From UBA7867 sp964579205 (GTDB lineage: Bacteria > Bacillota > Clostridia > Christensenellales > UBA1242), in NCBI GenBank assembly GCA_964579205.1, contig CAZOFH010000009.1, positions 1 to 40,316 of the forward strand: a stretch of 40,316 nt of DNA. Direction: 5' to 3'. Shown here one piece after another: positions 15,266 to 23,166 of the stretch. A program made the position numbers and the translations under genes. The notes beneath the pieces are model-generated. The model did not search any database, was not told the origin of the DNA, and saw only the letters and a program-made list of their open reading frames with translations. Every line of letters starts with the position of its first letter. Position 1 is the first letter of the stretch.

Positions 15266-15997
15266 TTACTCGTCTTTCAAACTAACGTTATGAAAGACGT
15301 TTTGTACATCATCATTCTCCTCCAAATTGTCGAGCATTTTCATAAATGAAACATACTTGTCCTCGGGGAGGTCGATTGTGCTACTAGGTATCATCTCTAG
15401 TTCTGCAGAAACTACCTCGTAGCCGTCAGCCAACAATTTGTCGCGCATAATCGCCAGTTTGGTAGGGTCGCCCTCAAAAGTGTACCCCTCAGGAGCAAAA
15501 TCGACGTCATCAGCCTCGATATCCATAGCGAGCATCATTACGTCATCCTCGGTCAAACCGCTCTTTGCCTTGGTAGCAATAACAGCCTTTTTGTTGAACA
15601 TAAAAGCGACGCTACCCGGACCACCCAAAGCACCGCCTGCCCTATCAAAAATATGACGGACATCGCTAGATGCTCTGTTTTTGTTATCGGTCAAAATCTC
15701 GCAAATTACCGCGCTACCGCCAGGACCGTACCCCTCATAAACCATTGATTCATAACTAATCGTACTGTCCTCACCACTAGCCTTTTTGATAGAGCGCTGA
15801 ATGTTGTCATTCGGCATATTGTTGCTCCTAGCCTTGGCAATGACTGTAGCAAGTTTTGGGTTGTTGGCAGGATCTGGACCGCCCGCCTTGACAGCGACAG
15901 CGATCTCTTTACCAATCTTGGTAAAGATTTTACCACGAGCCTGATCTGTCTTCTCCTTATCGCGTTTGATTGTTGACCATTTACTATGACCTGACAT
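15266..15997 (-). CDS. yebC: YebC/TACO1-family protein
   Basis: The 243-residue protein is a standard YebC: the N-terminus MSGHSKWSTIKRDKEKTDQ, then RSNNMPNDNIQRSIKKASGE, YEGYGPGGSAVICE, and DNKNRASSDVRHIF. This family was long called a transcriptional regulator. More recent work links YebC and TACO1 to relieving ribosome stalling at proline runs. It follows the SPOUT methylase by 21 bases, with an AGGAGG site, as the last gene of a translation-related cluster. Its stop codon lies inside a hairpin stem. Confidence 0.95.
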   Translation of the reverse strand: MSGHSKWSTIKRDKEKTDQARGKIFTKIGKEIAVAVKAGGPDPANNPKLATVIAKARSNNMPNDNIQRSIKKASGEDSTISYESMVYEGYGPGGSAVICEILTDNKNRASSDVRHIFDRAGGALGGPGSVAFMFNKKAVIATKAKSGLTEDDVMMLAMDIEADDVDFAPEGYTFEGDPTKLAIMRDKLLADGYEVVSAELEMIPSSTIDLPEDKYVSFMKMLDNLEENDDVQNVFHNVSLKDE

Positions 15998-16018
15998 AAA
16001 AACTCTCCTCCTAAATAA

Positions 16019-16753
16019 TTAATTAGATAATTTACTCATCAAAACCGCACCAGCGACGGCGACATTGAGCGACTCAACGTCATTCTGCATAGGCACAGAC
16101 ACCGCGGCTGACACAATCTCCTTTACCTCGGGCGAAACACCATTTGCTTCGTTCCCTAGCACTAGCCCCAATATCCCCGAGCCTCTCTCAAACTCAAAAA
16201 TATTCGTCCCACGCATATCAGCAGTCAATAGGGAAAATTTTGTACTCAATATCCGCACCTCATCTGAGCCGATTTGATACAGATTCACATCGAAAATCGT
16301 CCCCATCGTCGCTCTCAACACTTTGTCATTGCGCCAATCGACGCAGGACAACATATAAATGTCGCGAAATCCAAAAGCCAATGCCGAACGAATAATAGTG
16401 CCCAAATTCCCTGGGTCAGCTATCCTGTCTAGCACCAAAAAATCCCCTCTCGGCAGACAAAACTGCGCGCTATCATACTCGACTACTGCAAAAACTCCGC
16501 TAGGCGACACTGTACTAGACAGCATTTGGGCAATGGCAGGGCTAATCTGCACGCAATCTATCTCTCCGCATTCGCCCAAATACTCAGGCGCATTCACAAA
16601 AAGGATAGTGTCTATCTTGACTTTTCGCTTGATTGCCTCAAATACAAATCTCTCGCCCTCTATCAAAAACAGCCCGTCACGATTTTTCTTTTGCTTTAAT
16701 TTGACGACGCTCTTGATAAAGTCATTTGACTTACTCGATATCTCTCTAATCAT
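16019..16753 (-). CDS. SPOUT-class (TrmH/RlmB-type) RNA 2'-O-methyltransferase
   Basis: The 244-residue protein has an N-terminal RNA-binding part (KQKKNRDGLFLIEGERFV) and a C-terminal knotted SPOUT domain. The motifs are LDRIADPGNLGTIIRSA, LVLGNEANGVSPE and SLNVAVAGA, which form the S-adenosylmethionine pocket. It should methylate a ribose in rRNA or tRNA. Similar genes near infC-rpmI-rplT in other Bacillota are annotated as 23S rRNA methylases, but the target here is not proven. ATG 16751-16753 is chosen; an in-frame TTG 12 codons upstream would place the rplT terminator hairpin inside the coding region. The ribosome site (GGTGAT) is weak. Confidence 0.88.
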   Translation of the reverse strand: MIREISSKSNDFIKSVVKLKQKKNRDGLFLIEGERFVFEAIKRKVKIDTILFVNAPEYLGECGEIDCVQISPAIAQMLSSTVSPSGVFAVVEYDSAQFCLPRGDFLVLDRIADPGNLGTIIRSALAFGFRDIYMLSCVDWRNDKVLRATMGTIFDVNLYQIGSDEVRILSTKFSLLTADMRGTNIFEFERGSGILGLVLGNEANGVSPEVKEIVSAAVSVPMQNDVESLNVAVAGAVLMSKLSN

Positions 16754-16757
16754 ATCA

Positions 16758-16797
16758 CCAAAAATAGTTTTGCCCAAAAACAAAAGCAAAACTATTT
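16758..16797 (-). terminator. Terminator between rplT and the SPOUT methylase
   Basis: AAATAGTTTTGC and GCAAAACTATTT form a perfect 12-base-pair stem with a 12-base loop, then a short T-run (TTTTT) on the minus strand. The methylase ATG lies about 8 bases after the T-run. Confidence 0.75.
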
Positions 16798-16809
16798 CCT
16801 CTAATCATA

Positions 16810-17166
16810 TTATTTTACAACTGCTTGCTTTGCTGTGTCTACGAGTTTTGCAAAACTTGTAGCATCGTTGACAGCCATATCAGCCAAAACTTTACGGTTT
16901 AGGTCGATATTTGCAGTCTTTAGACCGTGCATAAATACACTGTAAGAAACGCCGTTTTGACGGCAACCAGCGTTGATACGCGCAATCCACAATGTGCGCA
17001 TATCACGCTTTTTGAGACGGCGACCAACATAAGCGTAGTTGCCAGATTTCATTACCTGCTCTTTTGCAGTCTTAAACAATTTTGACTTGCCATCGTAATA
17101 ACCTTTGGCTTTTTTCAAGATTTTGTTTCTTTTCTTGATAGCGTGTGTACCATTCTTAATTCTCAT
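16810..17166 (-). CDS. rplT: 50S ribosomal protein L20
   Basis: The 118-residue basic protein has the L20 pattern: MRIKNGTHAIKKRNKILKKAKGYYDGKS, then YVGRRLKKRDMRTLWIARINAGCR and GLKTANIDLNRKVLADMA. It is an early 50S assembly protein that binds 23S rRNA and also represses its own operon through the leader mRNA. The ribosome site is GGAGG. It is third in infC-rpmI-rplT, and a terminator follows. Confidence 0.98.
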   Translation of the reverse strand: MRIKNGTHAIKKRNKILKKAKGYYDGKSKLFKTAKEQVMKSGNYAYVGRRLKKRDMRTLWIARINAGCRQNGVSYSVFMHGLKTANIDLNRKVLADMAVNDATSFAKLVDTAKQAVVK

Positions 17167-17184
17167 ATACTATTCCCTCCTTCA

Positions 17185-17379
17185 CTACACTTTCAATGCT
17201 CTTGCGACTCTTGGTTGGTCTGCTTTTGCGACAGTACTACCAGCACGCATCTTCATTTTTCTCTTGCTTGATTTTTTGGTCATAATGTGGCTTCTGTTTT
17301 GACAACCACGCTTGATGACGCCATTTTTGTTCATTCTAAAACGCTTTTTAGCTGAACTCTTTGTCTTCATTTTAGGCAT
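17185..17379 (-). CDS. rpmI: 50S ribosomal protein L35
   Basis: The 64-residue highly basic protein starts MPKMKTKSSAKKRFR and continues through GCQNRSHIMTKKSSKRKM, as in L35 of the large ribosomal subunit. AAGGAG precedes the ATG. It lies between infC and rplT with gaps of about 20 bases on each side, the conserved order of this operon. Confidence 0.98.
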   Translation of the reverse strand: MPKMKTKSSAKKRFRMNKNGVIKRGCQNRSHIMTKKSSKRKMKMRAGSTVAKADQPRVARALKV

Positions 17380-17399
17380 AATTCTCTCTCCTTAAAAAA

Positions 17400-17915
17400 T
17401 TATTTTTTATTTTTTGGGGCAAGTATCATTGTGATAATAGAACCAGATAACAACGGCTTTTGGTCCATAACGCAGTACTCTTGCAACATTTCGTAAAACT
17501 TGTTCATATTGTCGATACCAAAATGTGCAAAATTCGCCATTCTACCACGGACACCCTTGATAATTACTCGAACCTTGTCGCCATTTTGCAGGAATTTTGC
17601 GACCTGATTTGCCTTGTAACGCATATCGTGGTCCTCAATCCTCATAGACAATTCCATACCCTTGATATCAGCAACTTTTTGCTTTTTCTTGGCATCCTTG
17701 TCTCTCTTTTGTGCAATGAATTTGTACTTGCCGTAGTCCATAATACGGCAAACAATCGGGTCAGCATTTGGGTTGATCGCTACCAAGTCTAGCCCAGCGT
17801 CCTCAGCCTGACTCAAGGCGTCTGCAATGCTAAAAATCCCTAGCTGCTCGCCCTGCTCACCCAACAAACGCACCTCTTTGGCAACAATCTGCTCGTTAAT
17901 TGCTAATTCCTTAAT
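17400..17915 (-). CDS. infC: Translation initiation factor IF-3, non-ATG start
   Basis: IF-3 keeps ribosomal subunits apart and proofreads initiator tRNA and start codon. The open frame reaches upstream of the first GTG without any ATG. AGGAGG (17924-17929) sits 8 bases before an ATT (17913-17915) and 5 bases before an ATC (17916-17918). I place the start at ATT, giving 171 residues beginning KELAINEQIVAKEVRLLGEQGEQLG, which aligns with IF-3 N-termini. Rare AUU-type starts are the known self-control device of infC, because IF-3 rejects non-canonical starts. The N-domain (NEQI...VRLL), the linker rich in Lys, and the C-domain (VRVIIKGVRGRMA) are present. Confidence 0.95.
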   Translation of the reverse strand: MKELAINEQIVAKEVRLLGEQGEQLGIFSIADALSQAEDAGLDLVAINPNADPIVCRIMDYGKYKFIAQKRDKDAKKKQKVADIKGMELSMRIEDHDMRYKANQVAKFLQNGDKVRVIIKGVRGRMANFAHFGIDNMNKFYEMLQEYCVMDQKPLLSGSIITMILAPKNKK

Positions 17916-17929
17916 GATATTATCCTCCT

Positions 17930-18056
17930 AAAAATTATTGTAACAAAGAAAGAAGTGGGTACAAAAACCCCACTCCTATATCAAAATAATCTGTTGATAA
18001 AGACCAATCTAGGCATCCCGACTGGTGAGAAGTGAGACCTTCTTCTTTGTACATAC
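17930..18056 (-). ncRNA. L20-type leader of the infC-rpmI-rplT operon
   Basis: The leader of about 130 bases between promoter and infC has a GTCTCACTTCTCACCAG stretch and ends in an intrinsic terminator: AGTGGG (17969-17974) with CCCACT (17954-17959), then a T-rich tail just before the infC ribosome site. GGTCTCACTTC and GAAGAAGG segments upstream could form a competing structure. In Bacillota this operon is controlled by L20 binding such a leader and promoting termination. The assignment rests on position and terminator; I could not compare it with the family model. Confidence 0.7.
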
Positions 18057-18062
18057 ACATCC

Positions 18063-18091
18063 ATTTTATCACATAATTTTAATTTATGCAA
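18063..18091 (-). promoter_or_regulatory. SigA-type promoter of infC-rpmI-rplT
   Basis: TTGCAT (18086-18091) and TAAAAT (18063-18068) are 17 bases apart on the minus strand. Confidence 0.7.
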
Positions 18092-18117
18092 TAGTTTTGG
18101 CAAAAATAATCAAAAAA

Positions 18118-20028
18118 TTATTTGATTTCTTTTGTTTTTACCTCGTTAGCCAACATTTTGATAAACTCATCCAGCGAGAATTTGCCCAAATCGCCCTCTT
18201 TGCGGTGGCGAACTGTGATCATCTGCTCGTTCATCTCTTCGTCGCCAAGGACTACCATATATGGTATCTTTTGCAGTTGAGCCTCACGGATTTTGTAGCC
18301 GACTTTCTCATTGCGTCTATCGAATTCTACTCTAAAGCCCGCGTCATCTAGCGCCTTGGTCACAGCCTCGGCATAGTCGTTTTGCTTCTCAGAAATGTTG
18401 ATGACCTCTACCTGAATAGGTGCTAGCCACAATGGAAACGCCCCGGCAAAGTTTTCGGTCATTATTCCAAGGAAACGGTCGAGAGAGCCGTAGATTACGC
18501 GGTGAATCATCACTGGCTCACGTTTGCTACCGTCGGCATCGATATAACTTAATTCAAAGCGCTTTGGCAACTGCATATCGAGCTGAATCGTACCACATTG
18601 CCACGTCCTACCTAGCGCATCCTTGATATGGATGTCGATTTTTGGGCCATAAAAGGCGCCGTCGCCCGCGTTTATCACATACTCTTTGCCCAAGTTTTGG
18701 AGAGCGTTTTTGAGAGCGGTCTCCACTTTTTGCCAATCAGCCTCATCGCCGATGTGGTCCTCTGGCATAGTACTAAGTTCTAGATGATAAGGCAAGTTGA
18801 ATACCTTGTACGCCTTGTCTACCAACTCTAGCACATTAGCGATCTCGCTCTCAATCTGCTCTGGCAGCATAAAGATGTGCGCATCGTCCTGGGTAAATGC
18901 ACGCACTCTAAACAGTCCGTGTAGAGTACCACTCGCCTCTCTACGATGTACCTTGCCCAATTCACCTACTCTCAGTGGCAAATCTTTGTATGAATGGATA
19001 CTATCCTTGTAATACAGCATACAGCCCGGGCAGTTCATAGGCTTTATCGCGTAATCCTTGTCCTCATCCGCCTTGAATGTGTACATATTCTGCCTATAGT
19101 GATCCCAGTGGCCGCTAACCTCCCACAGTTCTCTACTCATAGCGGTAGGAGTCTCAATCTCTACATAGTTAGCCTCTTTGTGAATCTCTCGCCAAAACTT
19201 TATGAGTTCATTCTTGATAGTCAAACCTTTGGGCATATAGAATGGCATACCTGGGGCGTATTCACTAATAAAGAACAAGCCCAAATCCTTGCCAATCTTG
19301 CGGTGGTCGCGCTTTTTTGCCTCTTCTAGCATCTCGAGATATGCGTCCAACTCACTCTTTTTTGGGAAAGACGTACCATAAATACGGGTGAGCATTTTGT
19401 TCTTTTCATCGCCTCTCCAATAAGCACCCGTCACATTTTGCAACTTAAACGCCTTTACAATAGAAATGTCGTCGAGGTGCGGACCACGGCACAAATCCAC
19501 CAATTCGCCCAATTTGTAAATAGTGATGAGTTCGCCCTCAGGGATGTCGTCAAGCAATTCCAATTTGTACGGCTCGTTGAGTTCGGTAAAAATCTTTTTT
19601 GCCTCCTCTCTACTCACCTCAATTCTCTCAAAAGGTATCTTTGACTTGATAATATTCTGCATCTCAGCCTCAACTTTACCTAGGTCGTCCAAGCCAAAAG
19701 GCACATCAAAATCCAAGTCATAATAAAAGCCATCCTTGATAGCAGGACCGATACTCAATTTTACATTCGGGTACAGCCTCTTGACTGCCAGCGCCATAAT
19801 GTGAGCAGATGAGTGACGAAAAACCTCCATACCCTCGGCATCGTTGAGTGTAATGATCGCGACATTGTCACCCTCGCTTACTTTTGTCGATAGTTGGCAA
19901 AGTTTGCCATTCACTTTCCCTACGATAGCATTACGCATCAAACCACTACTAATAGCCGCTGCCACATCTAGCACGCTAGCATTAGCCTCGACCTCTACGC
20001 TGCTACCGTCTTTGATAAATACTTGCAT
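18118..20028 (-). CDS. thrS: Threonyl-tRNA synthetase
   Basis: ThrRS charges tRNA-Thr and removes mischarged serine. The start is the second of two adjacent ATG codons, at 20026-20028, 7 bases after AAGGAG; the ATG just before it (20029-20031) is only 4 bases away and is the alternative. The domains in order are: TGS domain (VFIKDGSSVEVEANASVLDV), editing domain (RHSSAHIMALAVKRLYP, and the Cys-containing LCRGPHL), class II catalytic core with zinc ligands (MNCPGCM, HRREASGTLHGLFRVR, MIHRVIYGSLDRFLGI), and C-terminal anticodon-binding domain (LAPIQVEVI to GDEEMNEQMITVRHR). The length of about 636 residues is normal. Expression is governed by the T-box upstream. Confidence 0.98.
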   Translation of the reverse strand: MQVFIKDGSSVEVEANASVLDVAAAISSGLMRNAIVGKVNGKLCQLSTKVSEGDNVAIITLNDAEGMEVFRHSSAHIMALAVKRLYPNVKLSIGPAIKDGFYYDLDFDVPFGLDDLGKVEAEMQNIIKSKIPFERIEVSREEAKKIFTELNEPYKLELLDDIPEGELITIYKLGELVDLCRGPHLDDISIVKAFKLQNVTGAYWRGDEKNKMLTRIYGTSFPKKSELDAYLEMLEEAKKRDHRKIGKDLGLFFISEYAPGMPFYMPKGLTIKNELIKFWREIHKEANYVEIETPTAMSRELWEVSGHWDHYRQNMYTFKADEDKDYAIKPMNCPGCMLYYKDSIHSYKDLPLRVGELGKVHRREASGTLHGLFRVRAFTQDDAHIFMLPEQIESEIANVLELVDKAYKVFNLPYHLELSTMPEDHIGDEADWQKVETALKNALQNLGKEYVINAGDGAFYGPKIDIHIKDALGRTWQCGTIQLDMQLPKRFELSYIDADGSKREPVMIHRVIYGSLDRFLGIMTENFAGAFPLWLAPIQVEVINISEKQNDYAEAVTKALDDAGFRVEFDRRNEKVGYKIREAQLQKIPYMVVLGDEEMNEQMITVRHRKEGDLGKFSLDEFIKMLANEVKTKEIK

Positions 20029-20044
20029 CATTGTTCTCCTTTTC

Positions 20045-20290
20045 TTATTCTCTGAGGACAAAACAAAAACCCGTCCTCGCAAAAACAAAGGACGAGTTTA
20101 CCCCGCGGTTCCACCTTTTTTGCTCCAATAGAATAGAGCCACTCTTGGCCTCTAATAACGCACAGAGGACAGCGCACAGCAAGTGAGTAGTTTCACAAAA
20201 CGCGACCTCTACCGACACGCTCTCAACCAGTGGCGCATCTCTCTGTAAGGCGACCTATCGCGGCTACTTGTCTCACTATACTACTATGAT
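20045..20290 (-). ncRNA. T-box riboswitch of thrS
   Basis: The T-box sequence AGGTGGAACCGCGG (20103-20116) is complete. Stem I begins GTGAG and closes with CTCAC near 20183-20187. Its specifier loop reads GTGAA-ACT-A, so the specifier is ACT (20089 to 20091 + 100, i.e. 20189-20191), a threonine codon. An AAGTAG segment forms the opposite side of the loop. A terminator follows, with CTCGTCCT pairing with AGGACGGG before TTTTTGTTTT. Uncharged tRNA-Thr binding should free the antiterminator and allow thrS transcription. Confidence 0.93.
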
Positions 20291-20297
20291 TAGTTTC

Positions 20298-20326
20298 ATT
20301 ATAATACAAAAGGATAGATTTGTCAA
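20298..20326 (-). promoter_or_regulatory. Consensus SigA promoter of the thrS T-box transcript
   Basis: TTGACA (20321-20326) and TATAAT (20298-20303) are exactly 17 bases apart on the minus strand. Confidence 0.92.
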
Positions 20327-20382
20327 GCGTTTGCCCCAAATCGATAATTATTTTACCCCAAAAAACTGCAGTCAAACATACA

Positions 20383-21126
20383 TCAAACCGTGATTACTTT
20401 GTCAGTAAAGATATTTTTGACCAATCTGATAGTTTCTGCCCCGTCCTCGCTCGCATAAATTTTGATGAGCAGCGGGTTGAGCTCGATGAGTTTACCCAAT
20501 ACGAGCAGTTTGTCTTGCGGGTCGATAGCGGTGATTATGTCAAAATTGTTCTTTTGGTCATGATAAATGAGGCATTTGTCCTGCAAATGGAGAATGACGC
20601 TTTGACTACGCGTCTCGATATTAGAGAGCAAAAACTGCACCAATTCGACGAAATTTTCGGGCTTGACAATCGCTCGCGAATTGCTAGTAGTGATCGCGCA
20701 CAATTCCGCCCATTTACTCCTCAGACTCGCCAGCCTAAACTGAAAAAAACTCTCAATATTCAGTTTCTTTTTGCCGAGTTCTAGGCTCTCCATTACGATT
20801 TGCCTATCCAGACTACTATCAAAATACGTGCAGATTTTGGCGAGAGCATAGGCGTACTCTCTTCCCAGACTCACCGCATCCATATGGTCAAATATAAAGT
20901 CAAACTTGATTCTCTCGCACATCACATCGGCGACCAAAGATTTTATTTTTGCCTTCACCTTGGCAGCAAATGACGCTTTGCACCCTAGGACAAGATACAC
21001 ATAATTTTTGTCCGCGGTAATCGCGCTCACACCGCCGATTTGCGTCAAAACCTGCCCTAGCCCCTCTTGAATAAAGGAAATATATGTACTATTTTTTCTG
21101 CTACAAATTATCTCAAATTCCCACAT
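20383..21126 (-). CDS. ytxC: YtxC-like sporulation-associated protein
   Basis: The start is the ATG 21124-21126, after AAAAGGGG. The 247-residue protein has no signal or membrane segments. The segment LNIESFFQFRLASLRSKWAEL corresponds to the conserved NLESFVNFRL-type core of YtxC proteins. In Bacillus subtilis ytxC lies immediately upstream of thrS, the same position as here, and the order supports the name. The function is unknown beyond its association with spore formers. A CATACA word about 22 bases before the start resembles a forespore-type -10 box but has no convincing -35. Confidence 0.75.
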   Translation of the reverse strand: MWEFEIICSRKNSTYISFIQEGLGQVLTQIGGVSAITADKNYVYLVLGCKASFAAKVKAKIKSLVADVMCERIKFDFIFDHMDAVSLGREYAYALAKICTYFDSSLDRQIVMESLELGKKKLNIESFFQFRLASLRSKWAELCAITTSNSRAIVKPENFVELVQFLLSNIETRSQSVILHLQDKCLIYHDQKNNFDIITAIDPQDKLLVLGKLIELNPLLIKIYASEDGAETIRLVKNIFTDKVITV

Positions 21127-21191
21127 AACAGCCCCTTTTGGCGTTAGTGTATGCAATTTTTTTATTTAATACACGGTTATTCGAAATTTTA

Positions 21192-21216
21192 TAAAAAAAG
21201 AGGGAGTCTATCCCTC
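21192..21216 (-). terminator. Terminator of the second rubrerythrin gene
   Basis: GAGGGA and TCCCTC form a perfect 6-base-pair stem with a 5-base loop, then TTTTTTT on the minus strand, 8 bases past the stop codon. Confidence 0.85.
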
Positions 21217-21223
21217 ATAAAAA

Positions 21224-21775
21224 TTAGTAATCCTTTTTGAGCAAGGCAAAATATGCCTGTGGATGTGCACAGATTGGACATTCTTCTGGCGGAGTCTTGC
21301 CAAAATAGTGGTGACCACAGTTGAGACAAACCCACTCCATTTCATCCACGCGAGCAAAAACCTCACCTGTCTCGACATTAGCGAGCAAGTCCTTGAACCT
21401 TGCCTCGTGCTCTTTTTCGATAGCAGCGACGCCGTCAAAAAGGTTGGCAATTTCCAAAAATCCCTCTTGTCTAGCGGTCTCAGCAAAATTCTTGTACATA
21501 TCTACCCATTCGTAATTCTCCCCCTCGGCAGCGAGACGCAAACAATCCTGCGTAGAGCCCATACCGTGGAAAAGTTTGAACCAAATCTTGGCGTGCTCTT
21601 TTTCATTATTAGCGGTCTCGGTAAAATAATTCGCGATCTGCACAAAGCCCTCTTTTTTGGCAATGCTAGCAAAAAAATCATACTTGTTGCGTGCTTGGCT
21701 CTCGCCTGCGAATGCCTGCATCAGGTTCTTTTCGGTCTGAGTCCCCTTTAATGCTTCTACTTTCTTTAATTCCAT
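21224..21775 (-). CDS. Rubrerythrin, second copy
   Basis: The start is the ATG 21773-21775, with AAGGAG 7 bases upstream; the longer frame lacks a site. The 183-residue protein is a typical rubrerythrin. The di-iron four-helix domain has GESQARNKYDFF, NNEKEHAKIW and AIEKEHEARF. The rubredoxin-type domain has CLNCGHHYFG and CPICAHPQ. It reduces hydrogen peroxide with electrons from rubredoxin-like donors. It is monocistronic, with a terminator behind it and an operator-like palindrome on its promoter. It is closer to the classical sequence than the copy at 5839. Confidence 0.96.
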   Translation of the reverse strand: MELKKVEALKGTQTEKNLMQAFAGESQARNKYDFFASIAKKEGFVQIANYFTETANNEKEHAKIWFKLFHGMGSTQDCLRLAAEGENYEWVDMYKNFAETARQEGFLEIANLFDGVAAIEKEHEARFKDLLANVETGEVFARVDEMEWVCLNCGHHYFGKTPPEECPICAHPQAYFALLKKDY

Positions 21776-21801
21776 AAATCTGCTCCTTTTAGTTACCACA
21801 T

Positions 21802-21831
21802 AATTATGACATAATTCGTCAATTTTGGCAA
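21802..21831 (-). promoter_or_regulatory. Rubrerythrin promoter with an overlapping palindromic operator
   Basis: TTGCCA (21826-21831) and CATAAT (21803-21808) are 17 bases apart on the minus strand. A perfect 7-1-7 inverted repeat, AATTATG-T-CATAATT (21802-21816), covers the -10 box. A second overlapping palindrome CATAATTATG spans 21799-21808. The layout suits a Fur/PerR-type repressor, and PerR controls rubrerythrins in several clostridia. The sequence is not an exact PerR box, so the regulator is an inference. Confidence 0.55.
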
Positions 21832-21842
21832 TCAAATACGCT

Positions 21843-23120
21843 CTACTTTTTAAAAATCTTCTTGCGGACCAAGCCCTTTTCGCGCCCGTTATTGCTAGGC
21901 GTATAGTACACTCTATCCTCTAGCCCTGTAGGCATATACTGCTGATACACATACCCGCCGAATTCGTGTGGATACTTGTACTTGGGAGTCTTGGTATGCA
22001 CGGGATGATTTTTGAGATGGTCTGGGACGGTATCAAAACTAGACTTGAGAGCATCATCTTTAGCCATATTCATCGCTACGATCACGCTATTTGACTTGGG
22101 CGCCTCGCAAAGATATATTATCGCGTGACTAAGAGGGATTTGCCCCTCGGGTAGCCCCATATTCTTGACCGCAATCATTGCGCAAGATGCTAGCAAGAGT
22201 GCATTGCTATCCGCCATACCGACATCTTCACTAGCGTGCGCCATTAGCCTGCGGCAAATAATCAGAGGGTCGCACCCCGCACAAATCAGCCTATTGCTCC
22301 AGAATAGCGCAGCCTCGGCATCGCTCCCCCTCAGACTCTTGCAAAAGGCGGACAGCATATCATAATACTTGTTTTCGTCCACGCTCAACACTTTGTTTTG
22401 GATAGACTGCTCGGCTACTGTTTTGTCAATGACTATGCAGCCGTCCTCGTCTAGCGGAGTGGTCTTGACCGCCAATTCGAGAGCGCCCAAGGCGCATCTC
22501 AAATCCCCCGCACTAGCGAATGCGTAATGCCTAGCAGCATCAGGGGCTAATCTAATATTGAGATTGCCAAACCCGTTTTGCTTGTCCGCAACTGCCCGAT
22601 TGAGACAGTCGATAATATTTTGATTGGAAAGCGGCTTGAACTCAAAAATCCTACACCTAGATACGATCGCAGGAGTCATTGCAATATGAGGGTTCTCAGT
22701 AGTCGAACCGATGAATACAATACAGCCCTCCTCGATAGCAGCGAGTACTGAATCACTCTGTGCCTTGCTCCAGCGATGGCACTCATCTAGTAGCAAGTAG
22801 GTCTTTTTGCCGAAAAGCTGATAGTCTTTGCGCGCGTCGTCGATTACCTTTTTGGCATCAGCGACCCCGCTAGACACGGCATTTAGTTTAACAAAATTAC
22901 TCTTGGTCGTCTGTGTAATAATGTGTGCTAGAGTGGTCTTGCCCGTACCGGGCGGCCCAAAGAATATGCAGCTACCCAACATATCGCTACTAATCGCCCT
23001 ACGCAGCAGGCAATTCTTGCCCACGATATGCTCTTGCCCCACGAATTCGTCTAGGCTCTTGGGCCTCATTCTCTCATATAGAGGGGCTAATTTTGTCGTG
23101 TTCGATGAAAATAAATCCAT
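21843..23120 (-). CDS. rarA: Replication-associated recombination protein A (MgsA/RarA AAA ATPase)
   Basis: The start is the ATG 23118-23120, after GAGGAG. The 425-residue protein is a clamp-loader-like AAA+ ATPase acting at stalled replication forks. It starts PLYERMRPKSLDEFVGQEHIVG and has Walker A GPPGTGKTT (about 55-63), Walker B LLLDECHRW and the sensor STTENPH. It then has the arginine-finger segment SRCRIFEF and the C-terminal RarA domain (LRGSDAEAALFWSNRLICAGCDP, RRLMAHASEDVGMAD, DDALKSSFDTVPDHLKN). The length is normal. A promoter lies just upstream, overlapping the end of the next gene. Confidence 0.96.
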   Translation of the reverse strand: MDLFSSNTTKLAPLYERMRPKSLDEFVGQEHIVGKNCLLRRAISSDMLGSCIFFGPPGTGKTTLAHIITQTTKSNFVKLNAVSSGVADAKKVIDDARKDYQLFGKKTYLLLDECHRWSKAQSDSVLAAIEEGCIVFIGSTTENPHIAMTPAIVSRCRIFEFKPLSNQNIIDCLNRAVADKQNGFGNLNIRLAPDAARHYAFASAGDLRCALGALELAVKTTPLDEDGCIVIDKTVAEQSIQNKVLSVDENKYYDMLSAFCKSLRGSDAEAALFWSNRLICAGCDPLIICRRLMAHASEDVGMADSNALLLASCAMIAVKNMGLPEGQIPLSHAIIYLCEAPKSNSVIVAMNMAKDDALKSSFDTVPDHLKNHPVHTKTPKYKYPHEFGGYVYQQYMPTGLEDRVYYTPSNNGREKGLVRKKIFKK

Positions 23121-23137
23121 TTTGTCTCCTCGGTAGA

Positions 23138-23166
23138 ATTGTATCACATTCCCCTAAAAAAATCAA
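23138..23166 (-). promoter_or_regulatory. Candidate SigA promoter of rarA
   Basis: TTGATT (23161-23166) and TACAAT (23138-23143) are 17 bases apart on the minus strand. The -35 box overlaps the stop codon of the upstream gene. Confidence 0.55.
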
